The translations under genes and the position numbers were made by a program. From Castor canadensis (taxonomy: Eukaryota; Chordata; Mammalia; Rodentia; Castoridae), in assembly GCF_047511655.1 (NCBI RefSeq), contig NC_133391.1, positions 133,580,906 to 133,644,905 of the forward strand: a DNA stretch of 64,000 nt, read 5' to 3'. Each line of letters begins with the position of its first letter. Within the stretch, counting starts at the first letter, position 1. Shown here in pieces: positions 34,186 through 45,200 of the stretch. The notes beneath the pieces were generated by a model. The model saw only the letters and a program-made list of their open reading frames with translations, ran no database searches and was not told where the DNA came from.

Positions 34186-35132
34186 CAGAGGGGCTTAGGG
34201 AAAAAATAGAGCAGGAATCAGAAACTCAGAAATTTGTTCTTAATCTGTATACAAAAAATTATATGAACCCAGAGAGATGTACTAATTTCTTATGACCCCA
34301 GTTTCCTTGTCTATAACATGCAAATAAAGTCCTCCAGCAACTTTGCCTGGGCTGATTAATCATTAAGACTCTTCCTATCTGTTGAACTCCAGTCCAAGCA
34401 GAGAAGCAGGAGTGAGTAGGTGGACTTGGAACCCTATAGAGCCAGAAGAGAAGAATTAGACATATTTCCTAGTGTCTTTATTTTTAAATCCTCTTTTGTT
34501 CTGAACAGAAAGATGATTTCTTTAAACCTGTTCCTGAGAACCTTCTTGAGGTCACATCCTTCCAAATCCAGGTTTGACATTTTAAGGCAGTTCTCAGCAG
34601 CTTTGTTTGTTCCTTGTTTAGAGATCAAGTCCCTTGTAACTCCACAGTTGGAAGCTTCCATTGCAGAGTTCTTCATAGCTTGAGAGCTCTGACGTCCTGA
34701 GCCCTGGCTGGACAGAGTCTCAGTGCAGTCATTGCCCCAGGCTGCACCATCCTAAATTTTGCTGTTGAGTTTCTTTCTTCTGTGCCCTACTCTCCATTTG
34801 TCACCTGGCTTAGGATTCAAGCTGTTCTGTTGAAGGAGTGGTTTTATGGGAGCAATGGGAGGGAGAAGATTATTTAATAACTTAGAGAGTATTCTATGCC
34901 TGTAGGATGCATTTTCTAATCTCTGAATTTCATAGATAGGAATTTTTTCCCTTTCTGCAATTAACATTTAATAATCCCTTACTTTTGGATTCCTTAGGAT
35001 AGAAAATTAGGGTGTTTCACCTATTCTCTCATGTGATTTTATAGTTAAGAACAAATCAGGCAACTTGCACAAGGTCATTAAGGTGGTAAAGAAGAATGGA
35101 GATAAATGGTCCGGCTGCTTCTGAAGTGTCAT

Positions 35133-35227
35133 TCCAGGGTTGGAGATATGACTCAAGCAGTAGAACACCTACTTTTCAAGTACAAAGCCCTGAGTTCAAA
35201 CTCCAGCCCCACTAAAAAAAAAAAAAA
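35133..35227 (+). mobile_element. tRNA-derived SINE
   Basis: 'gggttggagatatgactcaagcagtagaacacctac' through 'gccctgagttcaaactccagccccact' and a pure A-run. Likely TSD 'agtgtcattcc'/'agtgccatcct' (two mismatches). Confidence 0.92.
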
Positions 35228-35387
35228 GTGCCATCCTAGATGTTATCATTGTCAGACTTTTAAAAGAGATGTTGATATGTACTTTAAGTCATCCACTGTT
35301 AAGATCTCAGGCTATATCCTTTATGAGAACCTACCTAGATAGGGAATCTTACTTTAAGAGAGCTGCTTGCAAATTTTATTACTTAAA

Positions 35388-35612
35388 CCAGGGGTTGACA
35401 AATTTTTTGTAAAGTGTTAGGCAGTAAATATTTCAGGTTTTGTAGGTCAGATAATCTCTGTTGCAAATACTCAACCCTGTCATGTATTGAGAAAGCATCC
35501 ATAACAATATGTAAACAAATAAACATGACTACATTTCAATAAAGCTTTATTACAAAAAGAGTCCATAGGTGGGATTTGTCCCATGGCTATTGATTGCCAA
35601 CCTGTGGTGTTA
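35388..35612 (+). mobile_element. MER1-type hAT-Charlie MITE
   Basis: Full-length layout: 'accaggggttgacaaattttttgtaaagtgttaggcagtaaatatttcagg', 'tctgttgcaaatactcaaccctg', 'caataaagctttattacaaaaa' and the inverted end 'gattgccaacctgtggt'. Confidence 0.85.
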
Positions 35613-37642
35613 TTAAGACCATACACTCTTTCATGTGCTACTTTCAAAGGCATTAATAAAAATGTCCGTATTTTCTCAGTAAACCGGGAAGGTGAAATTT
35701 TTTTCATAATATATTCATCTCAATACTTCGAAAAGGTCTCTGCATATTTACCTCATCAATACATTTCACAAGTTTGACTGAAATATCATCATGACTTACG
35801 TGATTGTTAGGGAAAATTGAGGCACTTTAGTGTAAGCCCTCGTTGTATAGGTGGAGAAGCATCTAAAAGAAATATGACATGCAATTTGGAATACCAAGAA
35901 CTGATGAGTTTAGCATTAGTTGGAATCTTGGTATGTCTTTGATGAGAATAAACTACAACGTACAGCTGACATACATACTGATTACTTCCCTTTTCATCTT
36001 AGTCATAGGACAATGAGTTTATTTTTCCTACAAGATATGGGAAAGGCTTGTAAAAACTATCAGGCAGAAAGATCTGAAAAGTTGCCTTGTTTTCCTATCT
36101 GTGATCAAATGTCTTTTCAAAAAATTGATCTTCTGTGTGCCTTGGTTATTGATTGAGAGACACTAAGCCTTCTTGTTTTGATTTAGCATCCAAGTTGCAG
36201 GCTGACCAAGTGTCAGTCTCAGTCACAACAGATTACAGATGGTACATTCAAGATCATTCTGAGGGGTGGGTGGAGTGATCGGAATTCACAAAGGGTAGGG
36301 CATTCACTCGAGCAGGAAAGCTGTTCCCACTTCTAGGCCCAAAAAATGTGCATGGTGGCAAATACTGGCCATGAAAACAAGGCTCCCTTGAAGTTACAGT
36401 AGCACTCAGTTACAGGATGCAGCTAGCCTGTATCTGTCATCAACCTGGTACCACCACTCCAATGTATAGGTGGAAAACCCATTTGCCAGAATCCCTGTCC
36501 CAGAATAATTCCAGGTGAGAGTTTGCCAAAGAGAGGAACTTGCACAAGATTTGGAAAGTGGACATGTAAGAAAGACCAATCCTTTTGGAAGGTCATGTTG
36601 GTCAGGCCCAGTGACAGACAGATGTGAATGTCCCTTCAGGCCACTTCCCATCCCTTCTGTCTTCTGCTCTGCCTACAGCTATTTTTCTGAAGGCTCAACT
36701 CAGCCGCCAGTCCACATTAAGGAACCTGGCAGAAGCTTCCAACATGCTTCTTTCCAACCTCCCCTCCCTGGGTCCCACTCAACAACCAAACATTCGAGGT
36801 TTCTCAGACTTCTCTATAAACATTGTCTTGCTTGGAAACTCTGGTGCCATTGCACTGGCAAAGTGACTGTGATTATTTCTTCAGCCCTCTGATTCTCGCT
36901 TCCATACCTTACCATCTCAGAGCCCACTGTGTTTGGTGCAAACTCTCATTTCTATGTTAAATCCTTTCTCCCTGGCTTTTTTGTATGGGCGCTCTTCCTG
37001 ACTGACCCCTGAATGTGGAATGTGTAGCCCTAGACTACCTCATGGGGGGGAGTCAGGAAGGGGCTCTGATGCTACTGCTTTCTGTTCTTCCAGGCTCCTG
37101 CTAGAACTTTCTTCCAGCTGAACACTGCCAAAAGTCAAAGGCAAGAGACCTCCTGGTTCAGACCAGGCAAGTCATCCTTCAGGACAGAGAGCTGTGTGCT
37201 GGGGCAGGAAAGGGCTTGTGAGGGAAGGGAGCATCAGTGGCTTAAGCCACTCAATAGTTACTGTTAGACCAAACTTCCAAGAAAACCTGAGAAATTACAA
37301 CTTCCACTCTACATATATAAGAAAAGGTAAGATGAATGACCTTCTCTGTATTATCCCTCTAAATGAAAATGTAGTCTTCAAGGGGAATAACTATGAAAAA
37401 GTAAGAAACTGAGAGGCAGCACATTTGCTGGCTGAATGGCTCCTTTTCTTTTAATGGAACTGAATAACATTCAAGCACATTTCATTAAAAAAAGACTACA
37501 TAGAGTAGTGATCTCTATGAACCATCTGTGCTTTTCTTTTATGGAAGAGAAGGAAAAAAAACTGATTCTGAATTTTTATAAAGAAATTTAAATTAGACAC
37601 TAACATAAAAAAATGTAGCTACTTGTTCCACGGTGAATTAAA
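35613..37642. other. No confidently named feature
   Basis: A G+C-richer block at 36180-36960 looks repeat-derived, but I cannot name the family. The open frame at 36515-36892 has no recognisable protein and no splice or start context that supports a gene. Confidence 0.4.
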
Positions 37643-37653
37643 GTGAGGATTAG

Positions 37654-37727
37654 GGCTGGTGGTGTAGTGTTAGGATGCTTGCCTAGCTTCATAAGGGTTT
37701 GATCCGCAGCACCACAAGAAAGAAGTA
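37654..37727 (+). mobile_element. tRNA-derived SINE with short TSD
   Basis: 'ggctggtggtgtagtgttaggatgcttgcctagc' to 'gggtttgatccgcagcacc', then a short A-rich tail. The flanks gtgaggattag (37643-37653) and gtaaggattag (37725-37735) form an 11-base TSD with one mismatch. Confidence 0.85.
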
Positions 37728-37849
37728 AGGATTAGTTCTATAGAAAATTCTAGCAGAGTTTGGTAATTTTCACCTCTTTTTTTTTATTAGGAACACTGTT
37801 GAGAACTCACAGGACTCTCTAAAGCAGGCTGTTTGACAGCAAAATAGTG

Positions 37850-38140
37850 TGAGCTCCAACCCAAGCCACATAGGCAGTTTTAAATTTTCTAAAACCACAC
37901 TTTAAAAAGTAAAATTAGGCAAAATTAATTTTAATATTTTATCTAATCATTAAAGTATAATTTCAATATATAATCAATTTTCTAAAAATTACTAATGAAC
38001 TAATTTATGTTCTTTTTTTCATATTCAGCCTTTGAAATTTGAGGTGTACTTTGAACTCACTGCACATGCCTGACTTGCTGCATTTCAAGTGCTTAATCGT
38101 CCTGTGTCGTTGGCCTCTACATTGGACGTTATAGCTCTGC
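37850..38140 (+). mobile_element. hAT-Charlie MITE ('gctaccatatt' family), larger copy
   Basis: AT-rich centre, 'ttcatattcagcctttgaaatttgaggtgtactttgaactcactgcacat', then 'catttcaagtgcttaatcg' and 'tacattggacgttatagctctg'. Its end overlaps a minus-strand open frame at 38085-38663 (192 codons) with no recognisable domain, which I regard as chance. Confidence 0.6.
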
Positions 38141-39299
38141 AGTATGTCCTAGGGTCCGCTGCTTTTTTCTTCACTCCATGAATAGAGTGTACAGTGGAGG
38201 AGGACATTGTTACCTGTGAGACTCCTGTGGTCTCACCAGTGTTTCTAGGTCTCCTTGCCTTTTGGAGAAATAGGATTGTCTTCCCTAACAATGGGCCGAG
38301 CTGAATAACTTGCTTTGGCCAAGGAAATGTGAACAGTGATGCATCACTTCCAGTCAGTGCTGTTGAGAGTTTGGTGTGCTGTTCGGTGCTCTCTTCCCCT
38401 ACAATTAAGATTGTGGAAGCTTGTGGATATGCAAGTGGCCTGATGCCCTGAGATTGAAGCTGTCTGACTAGCTGAGCCCACACATGGAAGGCAGCTGTAC
38501 TACATGACTGGCATAATAACTTTTGTTCCCTCCCTGCCTCTCTGGGCTGGCCCTCTAAGGGTGCTGATAACTGTTCCTTCCCCTTGCTCTCTTCACCTAA
38601 GGGCTCTAAGCAGTCCCTAATGTTGCCGACCCGGTGCTCTGCTTTTCTGAGCCTTGCACTCATCTTTGTACTCTGTGTCTACCTAACTCTCCTCAATTAC
38701 CCTGTAGAATTGTGCCATCTGTTTCCTGTCAAGATTGTGACTGATATAGTGTATATGCCAAATGTGAAATGAGCCTAAGTACACAGTAAGATGAGTACAT
38801 TTAAGAATAATTTGCAGAATGAATGTAATCAGTTTTCAAACCAGTTGTCTAAGATAGTTACCTCAACAACCACTCTTATTACACAAAAGTTCCTCTTTCT
38901 CCTCTGGTAAAAATGTGTAATTTTGTTTAATGAATTTAAGGAAAACTGTTTTCTTGAATCTACTCAGTCTTCATTCTTTCTTTAAACATGCCCCAAACAT
39001 TTACTTACAAATTTATGTTTGGGAGAAGTAGCACCAAATATAAAATAACTCAGAATTGTGGTTAATGGCCATCCTTAAATAATAATTATACCTAGAAGCT
39101 TGGCCTCCTCCCAAGAAGCCAAAGACTTGTGAGACCTGAAATTTTGAGAGTTTTTAAGTTATTTGTTCACTGGCAGAAAGATCAGGAAGATACAAATAAA
39201 CACAAAGAAAGCAAAAATAAGTCATTGTGAGAAGATAGTCCCTACTGTTGTACACAGTTCCAAAGTTCTAAAAATCAAATCTTTCTGTCTGAAGACAAT
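38141..39299. other. No confidently named feature; longest non-L1 open frame
   Basis: The minus-strand frame 38663-38085 (192 codons) is the longest outside L1. Its 3' end runs into the hAT repeat at 37850-38140. Its composition shows no domain, signal peptide or membrane segment. It may be a decayed interspersed repeat that happens to stay open. Confidence 0.4.
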
Positions 39300-39800
39300 C
39301 TTTTAATTTGCTTCTCTGATTGGTTTGAACTTAAAATACATTTTTATACCACTATTGTTTATAGTAACTGCTTTACCATCATGAGCCCTTTCTATTGGCT
39401 CTTTAGATCAATGTCGTTTTTTCAGTATTAAAATAATACTGCACCCTGCCTTGTCTCTTTAGCTATCTGCTTAAATTTGCCACAAATAAATTCTCAGACA
39501 TGAGAACGCATAGTTCAAAAGGGTTTTCATGTTTTAAAGGCTTTCAGATTGATTTCCAACATGCCCTCTGACCAACTTACTTTCTTCATAGGATTGTAAG
39601 GGCTTGATCTCTGTTCCCACATAGACACCTGTTGGCACTGAGTATTATCTTTGATTTTGACAAAAATAAATTGTAGCTCACTTAAGTTTGCATTTCTAAA
39701 TTTACAATGAAAAAACTACCTATTTCAGAAAATTGTATTTCTTCACATGATTATCAGTCATTGTGATTTTTCCCATTTTGCTATTAGTGAATGCTTAGAA
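39300..39800 (-). mobile_element. Old L1 fragment, antisense (tentative)
   Basis: 'tttcagattgatttccaacatgccctctgacc', 'gcactgagtattatc' and 'tcacttaagtttgcatttc' resemble antisense L1M 3' ORF2 sequence. Highly diverged. Confidence 0.45.
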
Positions 39801-39977
39801 CTATAAAACTCTAAATCTTGAATGCTTTTCTCAGTCTTGGTTCCTGACAAAACTACTTTTTGCTTTTTGTGATCTCCATAGCTTCCATATAATTTTACTT
39901 ACCGCAAGTGAGGAAATACAAGCTTTGTTGTATACTTATGATATGTGTACATTTTGGAATACTTTTATGTTTTTTTT

Positions 39978-40025
39978 GGAAGTGCTGGGGATTGAACCCA
40001 GGGCCTTGAGCTTGCTAGGTAAATG

Positions 40026-40063
<38 letters not shown>
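39978..40063 (-). mobile_element. Truncated tRNA-derived SINE abutting an (AT)n microsatellite
   Basis: 'agtgctggggattgaacccagggccttgagcttgctaggtaaatgctg' is an antisense SINE that stops mid-element. It is followed directly by about 17 AT units at 40029-40063. Confidence 0.85.
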
Positions 40064-40064
<1 letters not shown>

Positions 40065-40724
40065 TGTGTATGTATGCTGTACTTCAATAAAACTTTTCCA
40101 AAAAGTGTCTTTGGTATTTTATTTGGAATTTCATTGTTTCATTTATAACAAGTAACTTAAAAAACAATCTTTGTATCTTATAATATTAAAGCTTCTTGCA
40201 AATACATGGTGTCCCTCCATTTATTTGGAAGCAGCATGCCAGCTTGTTTCTATTCTGATTGGGCATCTATTTTTATTGGTTGACCAAATTGTTAAATTTT
40301 TACATATAGTTCCCTTCAAATATCTGCTCTCATCCAAATTAAATGTACAACATAACATGTTGTTCTTAAATCCTTAGGGTGTTTTGTAAATCATTGAAAA
40401 AAAACTAGCTTGTGGGAAGGGAACCGAGTCTAGATCTGAATTCTCAGAAGTTTGAGAATCTACAGTCAGAATCAGATGTGAAGGAGAACCAGAGCTATGA
40501 TAAATAGAAGAAAGGGAAATTTTCTTCTTATAAGAGTGTGTAAGGCAGTGGGACTAAGTTCACAAAAGTTGAGGATGAAGTGAAACAAGGAAAGGAGAGT
40601 AATAAGATTTCTGCTTCTCTAAAGTTTCTAAACTAGTGCCTTGATTTCTTGGGTGTTGTCAAGAATTTAGCTGGTGCAATTTAGCAAGAGCCATAGTGGT
40701 CTCAGATCCCTGATTATGAGCAAA

Positions 40725-40960
40725 AAACACTTTTTTTTTTTTTTTGCGGCAGCAGTGGGGTTTGAACAAGGGCCTCATGCTTGCTAGGCAGATATTCTAC
40801 CACTTGAGCCACTCTGCCAGCCTTTTCTTTTTTTTTTGGTGATGGGTATTTTTGAGATAGAGTCTTGTGAACTATTTGCCCAGGCTAGCTTAGACACACA
40901 ATCCTCCTGATCTCAGCCTTCCAAGCTAGGATTACAGGTGTGAGCCACTGGCACCCAGCA
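40725..40960 (-). mobile_element. Composite tRNA/B1 SINE, antisense, near full length
   Basis: T-run, 'gtggggtttgaacaagggcctcatgcttgctaggcagatattctaccacttgagccac', T-run, then 'gatgggtatttttgagatagagtc', 'gtgaactatttgcccaggctagc' and 'gattacaggtgtgagccactggcacccagc'. It is the clearest example of the lineage-specific composite SINE here. Confidence 0.95.
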
Positions 40961-41004
40961 TAAAATTTACCTACTATAATCTTATTGGTAAAGACTTACC
41001 GTTT

Positions 41005-41180
41005 TTTTCTGCGGAGGAGCAGTACTGGGGTTTGAACTCTCATTTGAGCCACATCACCAGCCCTTCTTTCTTTTTTTTTTTTTTTTCAATTTTTGGTGGT
41101 ACTGGGGTTTGAACTCAAGGCCTCACAATTGCCTGGCAGGCGTGCTACCATTTAAGCCACTTTGCTGACCTTTCTTTTCT
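41005..41180 (-). mobile_element. Two tRNA-derived SINEs, antisense
   Basis: 41015-41065 is a fragment ('gagcagtactggggtttgaactc...gagccacatcaccagccc', with the middle deleted). 41070-41180 is fuller: 'tttttggtggtactggggtttgaactcaaggcctcacaattgcctggcaggcgtgctacc'. Confidence 0.88.
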
Positions 41181-42093
41181 TTTAAATTGTTTTTGGTTTT
41201 TGTCTATTTACTTAGAGTCATGCCAGCTTGAACTGGAAATTATTTCTGCTAGAGAGACTACAAAATAGATGCTGGCCTCTGAGTTTTACTGAAATCTTCA
41301 TAGGCCCATGGTCCTCAAGAGACAGTAGGAAGTCAACCCTCTGTTTTGCTACTACATTACAAGAACTTTGGCCTTCCAGCTCAGTCTGTCTAGATTTTTG
41401 CTGTTCCCACCTCAGTTTTACCTTGTTATTCCCATATTTTAAAGCTTATTATTTTGACTATCCCACTCCTGATTCTAATTATGACAATTCTCTTCACCCC
41501 TGTCCAAAAGAGAGATACCTGAAATAGACCATTGTTAAGAGATGGAATGACCAAACTGAAAAAAAAAAGAAAATGATGGGGCTGGGTTTTAGGAACCTAC
41601 CAGAAACAGGGACTTGAATATCATTGGTTATATTTTTCCCTTATTCTTGCCTCTTAGGTTAGATAAGCGGTTGTTTTCCAAATGACAAGGATATGCCTAT
41701 ATCTCTCAAGCTTTATATATTATACTTTTGCTACCTACAAGTTACCAATTTGACTCTCTGATCTCAAATCCGAAAGTTTCTAGGAAAAGGCCTTTAGGTC
41801 AACTTGGGTCAAATTCCCTTACCTTGCCCAAGCAAGTATAGTTAAGAGTCATGGGATTCTTTCATAAAGCACAGCTGTTTCTGTCATCACCACATGGATA
41901 GAGAGGACAGCTCTTTGAAACAAGAGCAAAGGGGCTGGAGGATGATGGATATAAAAGTGATGGCCAAATACGGTCACATTTAATAAGCATACTAAGCATC
42001 TGCTTACAGAATGAGATTTTGCTGTTTTATATCCTTAAAAACCAAAATCATCTCATTTTTTTTTGAGGCAACTGTGCCCTGAAAGCTTCAGTT
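41181..42093. other. No recognisable feature
   Basis: No exon, RNA gene or nameable repeat is supported. Confidence 0.45.
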
Positions 42094-42105
42094 AGAAAGC
42101 AAAAT

Positions 42106-42205
42106 GTCATGTTGGTGCAGTGGCTTAGCGGTACAAGTGCCAGTCTAGCAACCGTGAGGCCCTGAGTTCAAACCCCAGTATCACCAAAAAAAAAAAAGCA
42201 TCCTA
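42106..42205 (+). mobile_element. tRNA-derived SINE with 12-base TSD
   Basis: 'gttggtgcagtggcttagcggtacaagtgccagtctagcaaccgtgaggccctgagttcaaaccccagtatcacc' plus A12. Perfect TSD agaaagcaaaat at 42094-42105 and 42206-42217. Confidence 0.95.
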
Positions 42206-42217
42206 AGAAAGCAAAAT

Positions 42218-44339
42218 ATCCCCTGCTCTTTCTCTGGTTTCACATTGTCGTCCCTTCCCCTTTTTTTCTGTTCTCCAAACTCACCCTAATGATTGCCATC
42301 TTAGCACTTTGAGAGTTATTTTTTGCTCTGTCTAAAGCACTCTACCTCCTAGATCTTTGCATGGTTGTCTCCACCAGACTCAAGTGTCACTTTATGGAAG
42401 CTTTCTATTATTGCACTGCTTGAAGTAATCTCCACGATGTTTATTGTGCTCGTAACACTGATCAACATCTGAATTTTTCTTATGCATATATATTGTTCTC
42501 TTGGTATCTGTAACAAGCTTCAAATAATGGAATATCCAACTGACAATTGCATAAGTTAGAGTTATACACTCAATAAATGTGTCCAGAGATAGTTTTACAC
42601 TGGTTGGGTAGTTCAATAATGTCATCAAGAGCCTGAAATTAGGCCTTTCTGTTCTACCATCTTCAAAGTATTGTCAATATGGCCTCCTGTAGCTTCCTGC
42701 TAGCTACAGAAGCGCATGTGTATCCCAAAGTAAGATGGAAGACTGAGAACTCACACATCTAAAGAGAGAAACTTTCCAAGAAGCCACCAGCTTTCTCTGT
42801 AGAATGGAAGTTTCACAAGAGCTAGGTGCCCAGAGGCCCAAAGCCAGCCTAGGCTCTGGACTTGTCAGATCTATGAGCCTATGCTTTACCTTTAAATTGT
42901 GTAAGCTAGTTTGAGCTTTATTCTATTACTTGCAATCAACACCACCCTAAGTGATAACCAAACTAAATTTGATAAACTAGTGTAATCCCGTCAATATTTA
43001 GGCAATTTATCCATGAGTAGCAGAGTGCCTGAGGTCTATAATATTTTCAGGAATCCATGCAAATGGTTTTATTCTAATTTGTCTTATAATTACAGGAAAT
43101 AATGATGAATATATAATAATCTACTCTGGATTATATTTATCTTTATCCCAATATAGTTGAAAAATAGGGTTTTATTGTTTTACAGAGGAAAGGGAACACA
43201 ATAGTAAAAGTGTTTGAGGACTTCTGAAGTCATAAATCAGCTCTGCTTATACAAATCCTGATAATTTTATAATTCTTCTCTTGGGAAGTTGATGTAGGAC
43301 CCTTTGGAGGTAAGAACGATCCTAAGGGCTTAGTTAGCTTTTGGCAGGCATAAATCCAGGAAAATGGCCACATGAGATGCTTTTTGAGAAATACAGACCT
43401 AGCCAGGATTTTCTAATGGGCAGTCCTAAAAACCCAACATGGGTGAGATGATCCCATGAACCCAGAAAGTGAAAAGTAATGGGAATGAAGGAAGATGAGC
43501 CATGGAAGGAAAGATAAGAATGGGAAGAAAAAAAAAAAGGTCACCATAAATGATTTTTGTGTATCAGTGATGGCTTTGATTGTAAGTTCTACAGAGACAT
43601 TTTAGCTGGAGGCTATGATTGCTATCCTAGGATCCCAACATTTTCCCCACTTTTGAAACAAGCTCTCAGACTTGTGTTTACAGAAATCAGTCTGCCATCA
43701 ACATCTGGGTTAGACTGTTTTATATTTTAAGTTACTGTGTCCTGTGTCTTTATTGTAATGTCTGAATCTACATGTAGTCAAATTAAAGGGGAAATTTAAG
43801 AAGAAAATAAGAAATAAACCTAACCAGATTAGAGATTCCTACCCTTGCTTTTGCTGCTCCCAGGAGTGTCAGGTTATTCCAAATAAAGCAAAGGAAAAAG
43901 GTTCTAAGAACTTACTTATTTAATATTAAAATGTGTACAGCAGCCTGCAGAAAGCACGAGGCCATGGTAGAAGGCCTGTAACTGTATAAAGTCAACCTCA
44001 GACCAAAACAGTTGCAGCTCTGGGCTGGCAGACCCTCTGCGAGGTTCCCCTGGCACTGTCCTGCTGCAGGCTGCAGGACATCTCATCTCTACTAAGATGA
44101 GCCTGGCACAAGGGAAAAGCTGGACTGGACGAGGTGAGTGTCTAGTGCCCTTGCCCTTCAACACTGTGCAGCAGGTAAGGAGTTAGACTGCCCCAGCTGA
44201 GGCAGTGGAGTCAGGAAAAAGACCCATCAGCAGTAGTCTCCCTTCCTATGCAAACAGCCTACCCTGCTGCCTTGATCCACCCAAAAAATATATCAGACTT
44301 AAGATGCTGTGTCCTAATTTTACTCTTTAAAAGTTGATG
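42218..44339. other. Mostly unassigned; possible exon-like block
   Basis: No repeat I can name through 43900. Around 43920-44180 there is a G+C-richer block with two strong splice-donor matches on the plus strand, GAG|GTGAGT (after about 44132) and CAG|GTAAGG (after about 44174). No conserved reading frame is evident, so this is only a weak hint of a non-coding exon. Confidence 0.3.
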
Positions 44340-44809
44340 ATTCTTCTGGAAATAGTAGCATTAGGGGTTACAGAACATTGTGAGTGTACTTACTATCACT
44401 GAATTGTACACTTAAAAATGATTACAGAGACAAAAAAAGATCCCAAAAGTCACTGATTCCATTCTTTTTTTTTTTTAACTTTCTCAGCCCATTCACTATC
44501 AAAATCCTTGTGTGTTTTTGTAAGAAGTTGAATTGACCATATCTCGAGTGTTAAGGATGCAATGCTGGGTATGTTCTTTGCCTTCATGTTAAACAGAAGA
44601 CTCCTGACAATGACCACGCAGCGCAGGAGTAAGAGGCTGGCAAAAACACTCTTGCAACAGTGATTTTTATAGCTCATCTTCATGTGTCCAATTTTGAAGC
44701 CATTTTAGTACCTTTGTTCCCAATCCCTTTTGTTTTCTACATGTAACTGCTCACTGAGCCTGGAGATCTGTCCACATTACTTTCCCCACCTTCAAGATAG
44801 AAACCAAGC

Positions 44810-45200
44810 TTCAGTCTGCTTTTGCTTTGATTTTTATTGTTAAATATCACATATGGAAAAGTGCATAAAACAGATGTATAGCATAATGAATAGTTATAAC
44901 ATGAAGACTTGTTGAGTTGCCAGTATTTAAAAAATAGAACACTACCATACTCAGAAGCCCCCCATGTGGCCCTTACCCTCCCCAACTTCCTCCTTTTCCT
45001 TGGAGAACAGACCTGATTACCATAAAAGTAAAAAAGTTCTTTGTCCTTTTTAATTTTAGTACTCATGAATATTTTACCTACCATCATTCTTAAACTTTAT
45101 AAACAGAATTATAGTGTTGCATTCAGCTGATTCTTTATACATTTTCATTTATTCTGTTCATGCCATATTGTATTTTCTTCCAATTCATTCTCTATCTGTG
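44810..45200 (-). mobile_element. Old L1 3' region, antisense
   Basis: 'tgttaaatatcacatatggaaaagtgcataaaacag', 'acactaccatactcagaagccccccatgtggccc' and 'gaacagacctgattaccataa' match antisense L1M 3' UTR text. Confidence 0.7.

Noticed and set aside
36515..36892. 125-codon open frame on the plus strand
   Set aside because: Serine/proline-rich translation with no domain. The DNA has a repeat-like texture.
38085..38663. 192-codon open frame on the minus strand
   Set aside because: No recognisable domain, no coding-like composition, and its 3' end runs into a hAT MITE. A frame of this length can arise by chance in decayed repeat DNA.
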